DNA from: Omnitrophica WOR_2 bacterium GWA2_47_8
GTDB lineage: Bacteria; Omnitrophota; Gorgyraeia; Zapsychrales; GWA2-47-8
Direction of reading: 5' to 3'
Length of the DNA stretch: 24,777 nucleotides
NCBI GenBank assembly: GCA_001805375.1
Contig: MHFY01000020.1
Location: forward strand, 41,207 to 65,983
The notes beneath the pieces are model-generated. The model saw only the letters and a program-made list of their open reading frames with translations, was not told the DNA's origin and ran no database searches. Shown one piece after another: positions 6,630 to 13,502 of the stretch; position 1 is the first letter of the stretch, and each line of letters begins with the position of its first letter. Both the position numbers and the translations under genes were made by a program.

Positions 6630-8039
6630 TTAAATAGGGCAATCCATGGGACAGGTGCTGGAATCTTCTCCGGCATCGCAAATTAGGTTGCCGCAAGATC
6701 CGCATGTGCCGCAGTCTGCCGGGCAGGTAGAGCATGATTCGCCATCTTCACAATTTGCATCCCCGCAGGTAGGGCAATAGTCTTGGCAATCTGCATTACA
6801 GGTAAAGCAGTTTTCACCAAATTCACATGTTGCATTCCCGCATGAGGCGCAAACTCCGCAATCTTGAGAGCAGTTTGAACAATCTTCTCCAACTTGACAG
6901 TTTCCATTGCCGCATACACAGGCTCCGCAATCCGTTGAACAGCTAGTGCAATCTTCAGTCGAGCTGCAAAAGGCATCACCGCAACTCCCGGGGCAGTCAG
7001 CGATACAAGTACCCGGTTCTTCATTGGCTTCGCAGATAGCATTGCCGCAAGTCCCGCAGCTTCCGCAGTCCGCCGGGCAGGTAGAGCAGGATTCTCCAAT
7101 AATAACATCGCAAGTTGAATTCGGGCAGCTGCAATCGCAATCACTGGGACAAGTAGCACAATCTTCACCGGCATCACATGTCGCATTCCCGCAGTTCTCC
7201 ATATCACAGGTTCCGCAATCACTCGGGCAGGTTGCGCAACTTTCTATTGCGTTACAAGCAGCATCTCCGCAGAAGGGGGCAAGGCAGGCCCCGCAATCGC
7301 TCATACATGTACCGCATGTTTCGGATCCCGTGCATCGAGCATCACCGCATAGATGACAGTTCCCGCAATCGCCAGGGCAGTTGGAACACGTCTCTGATCC
7401 AGTACACGTCCCGTCATTGCAAACAGGGGCACAGGCTCCGCAATCGATAGGGCAATTATTGCATGTTTCGGTAGCCTCTCCTCCTCCATCAGCATCTCCA
7501 GAATCACAGACGTTATCCCCGCATGTCGGTATACAATCAATAAGGCAGTTAGTGTTATTTTCAAGAGGGGTCTGGCATTTTGAATCCCCACAGCGCTCCA
7601 TGTTTTCAGTCGCAGTCCTTAATTCGTTGATATGCTGGATCCTTATCGGGGTTACGCCGGCGGTCAAAGGGTCGTCTGTAAACGTGGGTTCGGTATGAGG
7701 AGGGTTCACATAATCTTTGATCGCGGTCCTTAATTCGTCAATATGCTGCGCGCGGATAGGAGTTACCCCGGCCGTGATCGCTTCAGTCCAAGAGTAGGCG
7801 CTTGCCCCTCCCTGTGTACGCTTTTCATCGATTTCGGTCCTTAATTGCTGGATATGGATCGCCCGGATGGATGTTTGTCCGGCTGTTAGAACAGGATCCG
7901 TCCATTCGATATTTTTGTAGTTATACATAATATTGCTGGTAGCAAAAGCAAAGTTATTGAACAGAAAAATCCCTAGAATGAGGATTAAAATTGAGAGTAA
8001 AGAGATGAAGCTTATTTTTTTAAGAAGATTTAAGTACAT
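6630..8039 (-). CDS. Exported Cys-rich repeat protein with three VTPIRxxHIxELRT repeats
   Basis: 469 residues. N-terminal signal or anchor at about 8-34 (long Ile/Leu-rich core). Three repeats of about 40 residues at roughly 45-160 have the form LTAGVTPIRxxHIxELRT. Thirteen repeats of about 22-34 residues follow to the end, of the form CGNxxCDxGEDCxTCPxDCGxC, each with six cysteines in most copies. The even, regular cysteines predict disulfide-stapled modules with Asp/Glu/Asn that could bind calcium. I know similar CGNGxCExGExCxxCPxDC repeats from uncultured bacteria and archaea, with no established function. The gene starts 23 bp after gene 8063-9262 and is probably cotranscribed with it. 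The Shine-Dalgarno sequence is weak and no terminator follows. The DsbA-like protein at 577 is a candidate folding factor. Confidence 0.82.
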   Translation of the reverse strand: MYLNLLKKISFISLLSILILILGIFLFNNFAFATSNIMYNYKNIEWTDPVLTAGQTSIRAIHIQQLRTEIDEKRTQGGASAYSWTEAITAGVTPIRAQHIDELRTAIKDYVNPPHTEPTFTDDPLTAGVTPIRIQHINELRTATENMERCGDSKCQTPLENNTNCLIDCIPTCGDNVCDSGDADGGGEATETCNNCPIDCGACAPVCNDGTCTGSETCSNCPGDCGNCHLCGDARCTGSETCGTCMSDCGACLAPFCGDAACNAIESCATCPSDCGTCDMENCGNATCDAGEDCATCPSDCDCSCPNSTCDVIIGESCSTCPADCGSCGTCGNAICEANEEPGTCIADCPGSCGDAFCSSTEDCTSCSTDCGACVCGNGNCQVGEDCSNCSQDCGVCASCGNATCEFGENCFTCNADCQDYCPTCGDANCEDGESCSTCPADCGTCGSCGNLICDAGEDSSTCPMDCPI

Positions 8040-8062
8040 GTTATCTCGTAATTTCGGTAAAG

Positions 8063-9262
8063 TTAGGGGGCGTAAACCGCGTAATACCCTGCTTGCGCGC
8101 CGGAACGGTAAGTGACCTTTAATGGCCCCGCGTTAATAGAATCGAGTTTCCCGCCGATAGATCCATTAACGGTCAATTTATAAGCGGGGATAGGTTCGCC
8201 TACGCTTAAAACACCCGTTCCTATAATAAAGGCATCGTCAGCCGGATAAATTGCTTCCGTGCCGGAATGCTGCCAGACGTAAGTTCTAGCTCCACTAACA
8301 GTGGTATGATTTCCCATAGCTACAGAATAATCACCATTAGCTTTATTATAATCACCCCCAGGAACAACAGAACCATAGCCGTTGGCTTCGTTATAGGTTC
8401 CGGCCCCAACGAATGCGCCATGGCCGGCTCTGTTTTGCCAACCGCCGGCGATGGCGTTCATATTACCAATGGCTTTGTTTTGGTCCCCCCCTCCGACAAA
8501 AGGGTAGATCCCGGTGGCTTCATTTCCTAATCCGCCACCCACAAAGGCGCCTATCCCGATGGCTTTGTTCTGCTGGCCGCCTACGACAGCGGAAATTCCT
8601 AATCCCCCGGACTCGTTAGATAACCCACCGGCAATGACGCATCCGACACCCGTTGCCGCATTGTTGGCACCAGATAGTGCCCCGGAGGCTTCCCCTGCAC
8701 GGTTTGACCAAGCACCAAAGGCAACAGAGTATCTTCCGATATTTGCATCATCAAATTCATTGTTTAGAGCTTGCCCGGAACGGATAGCCATTTTGCGGGG
8801 ATTCCACATAAAGCGCACGCCCGGCCCGGAAGGGACCGTGACGCCGCTATCCAAAGTTCCTTCTGCTACAATGGCACCGTCATTTGCAAGATGTAATTTG
8901 GCCGCTGGTGTCTGAGTTCCAATTCCGACAGAATAATTATTATTCATTGTAAAAACATTATTGTTTGATTTATTCCATATACAGCTTAAGACGATCCAGG
9001 TTGAATTTATGCCATCGCATACCTTTAGGCATTTATCCGCGCTGTCACGGACGGTCTTTCCATCTATGGAGCTATTACATATTGGAAGGGTTTTTGTGCG
9101 GGTTGTAATCCCGTCAACGCTAATGTCGCTAAATTTTCCGCTGGGTGAAGGGGCGATCGCAACGCTGCTATAAGTATTTGTTGCCGCCAAACAATTGGAA
9201 TTTAAAAATGATAAGGCTGATAAAAAGAGGAAGGAAAGGATAAAGACATTAATCTTTTTCAT
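8063..9262 (-). CDS. Exported beta-roll repeat protein (YadA-head-like), paralogue 2
   Basis: 399 residues when started at the ATG of MKKINVFILSF, which has AAGGAG 8 nt upstream; an in-frame ATG 11 codons earlier lacks this. Signal peptide at 1-27 (ends NCLAA). The N-terminal domain contains SIDGKTVRDSADKCLKVCDG and ends in VGIGTQTPAAKLHL. A linker FDDANIGRYSVAFGAWS, almost the same as in paralogues 1 and 3, leads to about ten repeats of the form xAFVGGGxxNxAxG, ending with GDYSVAMGNHTTVSG. The C-terminal tail (about 330-399) is short and lacks the CxC domain of the other two. It probably forms a trimeric or monomeric beta-roll outside the cell. It is the first gene of a two-gene unit with 6630-8039. 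Its promoter has operator B but its 100-nt leader has no riboswitch. Confidence 0.85.
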   Translation of the reverse strand: MKKINVFILSFLFLSALSFLNSNCLAATNTYSSVAIAPSPSGKFSDISVDGITTRTKTLPICNSSIDGKTVRDSADKCLKVCDGINSTWIVLSCIWNKSNNNVFTMNNNYSVGIGTQTPAAKLHLANDGAIVAEGTLDSGVTVPSGPGVRFMWNPRKMAIRSGQALNNEFDDANIGRYSVAFGAWSNRAGEASGALSGANNAATGVGCVIAGGLSNESGGLGISAVVGGQQNKAIGIGAFVGGGLGNEATGIYPFVGGGDQNKAIGNMNAIAGGWQNRAGHGAFVGAGTYNEANGYGSVVPGGDYNKANGDYSVAMGNHTTVSGARTYVWQHSGTEAIYPADDAFIIGTGVLSVGEPIPAYKLTVNGSIGGKLDSINAGPLKVTYRSGAQAGYYAVYAP

Positions 9263-9373
9263 AAAGGTTACTCCTTTTAAATGGGCGTGTAACAAATTTA
9301 TTTTTAAAGGGTTTCATTCCTTTATATATTGATGAAGAACGCCAGTGCGTCGATGTATCAAATTCTTACTTAA

Positions 9374-9402
9374 AGTATAGAACACCTTGAAATTTAAATC
9401 AA
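9374..9402 (-). promoter_or_regulatory. Promoter of gene 8063-9262
   Basis: On the - strand: -35 TTGATT (9397-9402), 17-bp spacer, -10 TATACT (9374-9379). The leader is about 100 nt and holds only a weak hairpin near 9329-9361. The 9263-9977 gap contains this promoter, two operators, the divergent promoter at 9594 and riboswitch B. Confidence 0.75.
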
Positions 9403-9420
9403 TAAGGAGTTGGGGAATTA

Positions 9421-9434
9421 AGAAAGCCCTTTCT
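9421..9434. promoter_or_regulatory. Palindromic operator B, AGAAAGCCCTTTCT
   Basis: Half-sites AGAAAG and CTTTCT are centred at 9427.5, again 25.5 bp upstream of the -35 box. It keeps the AGAAA-N4-TTTCT frame of the other three sites but has a different central tetramer, so it may be a weaker site for the same regulator. Confidence 0.55.
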
Positions 9435-9561
9435 TTGAAGCTTTTGGGATCTAAAAAATAAATTCAGGACCAAAACTATCTTAAAATCAATAGGTTATGT
9501 AATTTTTGTGGGTGGAATGGACCCTTTAAAGGCCTTTTCGAAACTCATTCTTATGTAAAAT

Positions 9562-9575
9562 AGAAAACGTTTTCA
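9562..9575. promoter_or_regulatory. Palindromic operator C, AGAAAACGTTTTCA
   Basis: Centred at 9568.5, 25.5 bp upstream of the -35 at 9594. The sequence GAAAACGTTTTCACAAAATC is shared without a mismatch with operator D as read towards its gene. Confidence 0.75.
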
Positions 9576-9593
9576 CAAAATCTACCCCACCTA

Positions 9594-9622
9594 TTGCCAA
9601 GCGTTGCAATATATTTTATACT
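9594..9622 (+). promoter_or_regulatory. Promoter of gene 9978-11438
   Basis: -35 TTGCCA (9594-9599), 17-bp spacer, -10 TATACT (9617-9622). Predicted start is near 9629, giving a 350-nt leader with riboswitch B and its terminator. Confidence 0.8.
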
Positions 9623-9752
9623 TCAAGTGTCAGATAAATGAAGGCCCGAAAAGGGCAAAATTGTTCTTTATAGATTCGAAGTTTTTGGATTCATTGTAAA
9701 ATCCCCTTGCTCTCGTGAGAGAGCAGAGGAGACTCCAATGAGCAATGCGGAG

Positions 9753-9874
9753 GGTAAACTTCCGTCACACATCGTGGCGGATCCGCCAGTAAGTTTGGCG
9801 GAACTCGTAAGGGTAGGGCACAAAGCTAACGGGTCCGGTTCCAATGTGAAAGTTGGAATGGATAGCCAGCTGCC
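9753..9874 (+). promoter_or_regulatory. Cyclic-di-GMP-I (GEMM) class riboswitch aptamer, copy B
   Basis: GGTAAACT, then a stem-loop ACTC-GTAA-GGGT with a GNRA tetraloop, then AGGGCACAAAGCTAACGGG, TCC-GG, a distal stem TTCCAAT/GTTGGAA, GGATAGCCAGC and TGCC pairing back to GGTA. The block AAAGCTAACGGGTCC...GGATAGCC matches the GEMM-I receptor helix (CGGGTC...GATAGCC) very closely. The position matching Vc2 G20 is G. A 42-nt tandem hairpin (9761-9802) sits inside the 5' strand of the tetraloop arm. The terminator follows at 9910, and the gene encodes an exported protein. Aptamer class is from pattern recognition, not from a covariance model. Confidence 0.82.
9761..9802 (+). repeat. Tandem double-hairpin insertion inside riboswitch B
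   Basis: TCCGTC-N9-GGCGGA then TCCGCC-N9-GGCGGA, 42 nt, meeting at GGCGGATCCGCC. Same element family as 1910-1939 and 13637-13666 but with 9-nt instead of 3-nt loops. Removing it restores AAACT-ACTCGTAAGGGTAGG, exactly the uninterrupted arm seen in riboswitch A. Confidence 0.85.
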
Positions 9875-9909
9875 AATGAGGTAACACTCAAAATAGGTGT
9901 AAAATGTTA

Positions 9910-9950
9910 AAACCTATTCTTCCGCGTGGAGAATAGGTTTTTTTGTTTTT
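9910..9950 (+). terminator. Riboswitch-linked intrinsic terminator, gene 9978-11438
   Basis: AAACCTATTCT (9910-9920) pairs with AGAATAGGTTT (9930-9940), followed by a T-rich tract TTTTTTTGTTTTT. Upstream AATAGGT (9892-9898) is complementary to ACCTATT (9912-9918) and could form a competing antiterminator. A good Shine-Dalgarno sequence (AAAGGAGG) follows 12 nt after the tract. Confidence 0.9.
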
Positions 9951-9977
9951 AAAGGAGTTTCAAAGGAGGATGTAAAA

Positions 9978-11438
9978 ATGAAAGTAATTAATACTATGTT
10001 AAAAAATATTGTCTTTGTTTTTATGTTTATATTTGGGCTTGGTGCTTTGAGCCTTGCTCAAGCGCTGGATTCAACATTACCTTCTCAGCGGGCCTACCTC
10101 GTGCACCCTCTCATCGATCACAATGTCGTTGCGACGTTTGTGGAGCATGGGTCGAGCGGCAACCATGATTTGAAATTGTTAGAAACAGTGGATCCGGATT
10201 ATTCTACGCCGCCGTATACGCCGGTAGTAGTGAGCTCTGGGATAAAATTCCCCAGCCATGACCTCGTGATTACAGCGACTAGGTTGGCGGCTGTTCTGTA
10301 CGCTCAAGAATACCCGTTAACTTCTGTACCGCAAAAAATGAATGTTCATTTTCAGTTATATGATAATATCGGTATTAATCCGAACCCGATTCTTCCTGCT
10401 GCAGAGATATTGCCATTTAATTTGATCACCAATCCATCTTACGAAACTTTAACTGTGTCAGCCGTGGACCTGGAGATTGATAATCAGGGCTATTTTCATG
10501 CTGCGGTCTCAGCACAAGTATATAATCCGAATACATTTCAATACACAAGACGTGTTTATTATTTTAAGCGAGTTTCTACCGGGGCTTGGAACCGGATTTC
10601 AGTGTTATATACTTCTCCGGCTGCATACACTGCCTCAGATAATGTCGGAACAGGGATCAGGATGGCCTTGCTTCCGAGCGTAAACAGAGTTTTGGTTTAT
10701 TTTACGGAGATTGTTAATAGTGTAGGATATGTCAAATTACTTAATTATGATAATTCACCGACTTTACCTACTCCGATCATTCTCGATTCTAGCATTACTC
10801 CCTCTCCATTATGGGCAGGACGAAGAACAGTCTTAGTATATGATCGCTTCCCATCTTTGGACATGGATATTGATAGTGCCGGCCTAAGTGTCATCGCCGC
10901 GAAGGCAACTCTGGGGAATAATAATAATCCCGTGGCAGGAATGAAATTGTTTTCTTATGCATCACCCGCAACGACAATTCCTGCTTCTTTCGCTTCGTCT
11001 TCTGCCGCTAATGCACCGTGGGCCCATGCTTTAAGAAAGCTTTCATCAAGGTTTAGTTTGTTTACTATCCGGACCGACGGTATCCCGGGTTATACTTGGC
11101 AATTCGGTTATGATCGGGGTGGAAAAGAGCTGTGGGTAGAAGAAAACGCCAATTCTACAACGGGGTGGACTTTCTTGGGGGCGCAGATACCGAATTCGAC
11201 TTTATCAAGTACGTCTTTCGAATATTATAACTCCCCGGCGACTTCTAAAGAGTATAACGGCCGTTATTATCACGGATGTATCTTGACTACATCTCCTGGG
11301 ACAACAGCCGTTTCAGGTAAAATAATATTGAACTATAAAACGTCATCTACAGTTTGGCATTCTCCGCGTTTTGATTGGTACACCAGTGTCCTGGGTAAGG
11401 ATGTTTCTATGCTAAAGGTAGATATCAGGCCGCTTTAG
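9978..11438 (+). CDS. Exported protein of unknown function under riboswitch control
   Basis: 486 residues. Signal peptide at about 1-29 (hydrophobic core FVFMFIFGLGALSLAQA). The mature part is rich in Ser, Thr, Asn, Tyr and aromatic residues, with alternating strand-like stretches such as SAVDLEIDNQGYFHAAVS, RVLVYFTEI and KLFSYASP. There are no cysteines before the late HGCILTT and no membrane segments. I recognise no family. The spaced blocks of D-x-x-G-x-x-H/S with following strands are compatible with a beta-propeller of the BNR or glycosidase-like type, but I cannot assign it. Start: ATG with AAAGGAGG 8 nt upstream. It is the only + strand gene of the island, has operator C, a c-di-GMP-type riboswitch and its own terminator, and converges on 11561-13243. 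Confidence 0.82.
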   Translation: MKVINTMLKNIVFVFMFIFGLGALSLAQALDSTLPSQRAYLVHPLIDHNVVATFVEHGSSGNHDLKLLETVDPDYSTPPYTPVVVSSGIKFPSHDLVITATRLAAVLYAQEYPLTSVPQKMNVHFQLYDNIGINPNPILPAAEILPFNLITNPSYETLTVSAVDLEIDNQGYFHAAVSAQVYNPNTFQYTRRVYYFKRVSTGAWNRISVLYTSPAAYTASDNVGTGIRMALLPSVNRVLVYFTEIVNSVGYVKLLNYDNSPTLPTPIILDSSITPSPLWAGRRTVLVYDRFPSLDMDIDSAGLSVIAAKATLGNNNNPVAGMKLFSYASPATTIPASFASSSAANAPWAHALRKLSSRFSLFTIRTDGIPGYTWQFGYDRGGKELWVEENANSTTGWTFLGAQIPNSTLSSTSFEYYNSPATSKEYNGRYYHGCILTTSPGTTAVSGKIILNYKTSSTVWHSPRFDWYTSVLGKDVSMLKVDIRPL

Positions 11439-11490
11439 TAAGTTTTGGTGTTTTAAAGAAAGAGACGCTGAATATATAGTTAGAAGATAT

Positions 11491-11528
11491 GAAGGGCGGG
11501 TTAAAGATAAATCTTTAACCCGCCCTTC
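11491..11528. terminator. Bidirectional terminator between convergent genes
   Basis: GAAGGGCGGGTTAAAGAT (11491-11508) is perfectly complementary to 11511-11528, giving a 17-bp stem with a 4-nt loop. GTGTTTT follows on the + strand; the - strand tract is weaker. It separates 9978-11438 from 11561-13243. Confidence 0.8.
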
Positions 11529-11560
11529 GTGTTTTAAGTGTATCAAAAATTTTTTAAGGA

Positions 11561-13243
11561 TTAATTACAAGGGCCAAGGCCGTAAATCGTCACCCATTGG
11601 GGAGTGTTATTGCATAAACAAAGTGATGTACCTACTGCCGCATCGACTTTTAGATAGATCAATCCGGTATCCTCAGGGTCCTGGCAAGTGTCAGGAGCAG
11701 TATCGCGTGGTTGTAATCGCAGGACGCTGTTAATATCCACAGTCGCGTTGGGGTGGGGCGCTGTTGTTCCTATGCCGACGTTTCCGGTCGCGATAATAAA
11801 GGCATCAGATTGGGTGATTTGAATAGGGTTGCTTGCATCATAACCCCAGGCAAAGGTTCTGGCAGCATTAACATGTACATTTCTACCGCTGGATGATGAA
11901 TAATTCCCGGCTATTGCGTTATCTTGTCCGCCGGTTATGGTGGAATGATCTCCGGATATCATATTATGTTCACCGCCCACCACAGCGGAAAAGTTTCCAG
12001 TCACATGATTGGAAGCCCCGCCGGCTATGGTTGAGGCTTCGGGATCACCATCGATCACGTTGAAATTCCCGCCAGCTATTGTGTTATAGTGGTCACTCGA
12101 TGAAATACTTCCCAAAATTTGATTATTATCTCCCCCACCAATGGTGGATTGACCGGTATTTAGGACAACATTTTGATGTCCTCCGGCTATGATATTTTGT
12201 TTATCTTCAAGATTTCCTGGCAGCCCCATAGGACCGATCACGTTGTCACTGCCTCCACCAATTACGCTTGCTTGGCTAGTGCCAGTTGTATTGTTTTGCC
12301 CACCGCCAATGGTGGCCCAATCTACCAGCGCTGTATTATTATCTCCGCCGCTTATTGTAATATATTTGCCAATAGGCGCTTCTGGGGGGCCAGCTCCCGC
12401 AATATTCTGTTTGCCGCCGCCAACAGTGGAGTACTCTCCAAAAGCCCGGTTATCTTCACCGCCTCCAATCGTAGCAAAAGGCCCATCAGCATAATTTCTA
12501 TAACCTCCAGAGATGACAGAGCCTCGTGTTTCTATGGGGTTGCTTGATGCAGAGTCACCTAGAATATTTGAATAACCACCGCTGAGCGTACAATATAGGC
12601 AATTTGAAAAGATCCCGCCATCTCCACCGGCAGCAAAAGAACCCACAGCCATCGCAGCGCTATTTTTTCCAAAAGCAGTGGAATAATCACCTATCAAGGC
12701 GTCATTCCAAGCTGTGCCTCCTATTAGGTCATTGTCAAGGGCCCCGCCGCGGATAGCGCCCTTTTTCGCATAAAATATGAATCGGCTTCCGACGCCTGTT
12801 GTTGTAAGGGTGTCTCCGACCCCATGAGCACCCTTGGCAATGAAGCTGCCGTCTTGGTCAAGGCTGAGCCTAAATTCAGGGGTTGCGGTCCCTATGCCGA
12901 CTTTTAGATCTGGATTAGTTGGATCCGTATATACATAAGTAAACGGATTGCTCACAGTTTGTTTCCAAGGGCTGAACTGTACATAATTCGTACCATCGCA
13001 ATATTTAATTTGGTTTACAGTAGCGGTGATGTCATAATAAAATTTACCCTTATTGCTCTGATTACAAGTTGGCATGGGGCGAGCTATCGGGTCTCGAGGC
13101 AGCAGCCATAATAGATCGTAATGTCCTATGGGGCTCGGTGAGGTAGAACTTAAAGTAACGCTTCGAGGCGCTTGGGCAAAAACAGTATGGCCCCAGGAAA
13201 AGGAGAGAACAAAGCTTAATATTGTCCAAAATAATCTTTTCAT
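11561..13243 (-). CDS. Exported beta-roll repeat protein (YadA-head-like), paralogue 3
   Basis: 560 residues, the longest of the three paralogues. Signal peptide at 1-24 (ends HTVFAQA). The N-terminal domain (about 25-135) has STSPSPIGHYDLLWLLPRD and ends in VGIGTATPEFRLSLDQDGSF. The linker WNDALIGDYSTAFG precedes about 16 repeats of YSTVGGGxxNxAxG type, ending GNYSSSSGRNVHVNAARTFAWG. Then come VGIGTTAPHPN and a Cys-containing C-terminal domain (LRLQPRDTAPDTCQ, SLCLCNNTPQWV) that matches paralogue 1 (MRLEPMDSPPSC, ALCYCSAGSW). It has its own promoter with operator D. The predicted leader is only about 18 nt, with no Shine-Dalgarno sequence and no riboswitch, unlike paralogue 1. Fibrous cell-surface or matrix role is inferred; no outer-membrane anchor is visible. 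Confidence 0.86.
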   Translation of the reverse strand: MKRLFWTILSFVLSFSWGHTVFAQAPRSVTLSSTSPSPIGHYDLLWLLPRDPIARPMPTCNQSNKGKFYYDITATVNQIKYCDGTNYVQFSPWKQTVSNPFTYVYTDPTNPDLKVGIGTATPEFRLSLDQDGSFIAKGAHGVGDTLTTTGVGSRFIFYAKKGAIRGGALDNDLIGGTAWNDALIGDYSTAFGKNSAAMAVGSFAAGGDGGIFSNCLYCTLSGGYSNILGDSASSNPIETRGSVISGGYRNYADGPFATIGGGEDNRAFGEYSTVGGGKQNIAGAGPPEAPIGKYITISGGDNNTALVDWATIGGGQNNTTGTSQASVIGGGSDNVIGPMGLPGNLEDKQNIIAGGHQNVVLNTGQSTIGGGDNNQILGSISSSDHYNTIAGGNFNVIDGDPEASTIAGGASNHVTGNFSAVVGGEHNMISGDHSTITGGQDNAIAGNYSSSSGRNVHVNAARTFAWGYDASNPIQITQSDAFIIATGNVGIGTTAPHPNATVDINSVLRLQPRDTAPDTCQDPEDTGLIYLKVDAAVGTSLCLCNNTPQWVTIYGLGPCN

Positions 13244-13267
13244 AATATTTTTTATGTGATTACTATA

Positions 13268-13297
13268 AGTATGTCATATGAGAACTTAAACTAAAAG
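13268..13297 (-). promoter_or_regulatory. Promoter of gene 11561-13243
   Basis: On the - strand: -10 CATACT (13268-13273) with an 18-bp spacer and a very poor -35 (CTTTTA, 13292-13297). A weak -35 fits dependence on an activator at the adjoining operator. An alternative -10 is TATAGT at 13262-13267. Confidence 0.5.
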
Positions 13298-13315
13298 AGG
13301 AAAGTCGAGATTTTG

Positions 13316-13329
13316 TGAAAACGTTTTCA
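13316..13329. promoter_or_regulatory. Palindromic operator D, TGAAAACGTTTTCA
   Basis: A perfect 14-bp palindrome centred at 13322.5, 49.5 bp upstream of the -10 box. It matches the CcpA/LacI-type cre pattern most closely of the four sites. Confidence 0.75.
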
Positions 13330-13351
13330 AAACGGCTTGTTGTTCGGCAAT

Positions 13352-13423
13352 GGTTACGAAGCCTGTATCGGCGGCTTTTGGTCACGTGGGACGTCGCCGA
13401 CAACCGAAGCGGGTATCGTAGCC
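13352..13423. other. Imperfect inverted repeat in the divergent gap
   Basis: The arm 13352-13371 (starts GGTTACGAAGCC) and the arm 13404-13423 (ends TATCGTAGCC) are complementary at about three quarters of 20 positions, around a 32-nt centre. The segment is more GC-rich than its surroundings and lies between operator D and the pyr promoter. I see no gene in it. Confidence 0.4.
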
Positions 13424-13449
13424 TTGGCCTTTAGCGTCAGGATTATTTC

Positions 13450-13478
13450 TTGACAATATTATTGTGAAGTGTTATATT
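13450..13478 (+). promoter_or_regulatory. Consensus promoter of the pyr operon
   Basis: -35 TTGACA (13450-13455), 17-bp spacer, -10 TATATT (13473-13478). It is the best sigma-70-type promoter in the window, as expected for an operon controlled after initiation. Predicted start is near 13485, leaving a leader of about 327 nt before pyrR. Confidence 0.88.
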
Positions 13479-13502
13479 CTCATCAACGTTAAAACCTTTA
13501 AA

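Noticed and set aside
6907..7356. Long open frames on the + strand opposite the Cys-rich gene, and 6683-7222 in another - frame
   Set aside because: They are shadows of the 13 regular CGNxxC repeats; base periodicity keeps alternative frames open and none has a ribosome-binding site or recognisable domain.
4536..13243. Prophage tail-fibre module, suggested by VGIGTxxP motifs
   Set aside because: No other phage genes (capsid, terminase, baseplate, integrase) are present, and the proteins carry Sec signal peptides, which phage fibres lack.
13319..13453. Open frame reading GFWSRGTSPTTEAGI and AFSVRIIS, faintly like the end of FISUMP-type (TIGR02145) domains
   Set aside because: No start codon with a ribosome-binding site, only 44 codons, and the segment is better described as an imperfect inverted repeat; the similarity is too short to claim a pseudogene.
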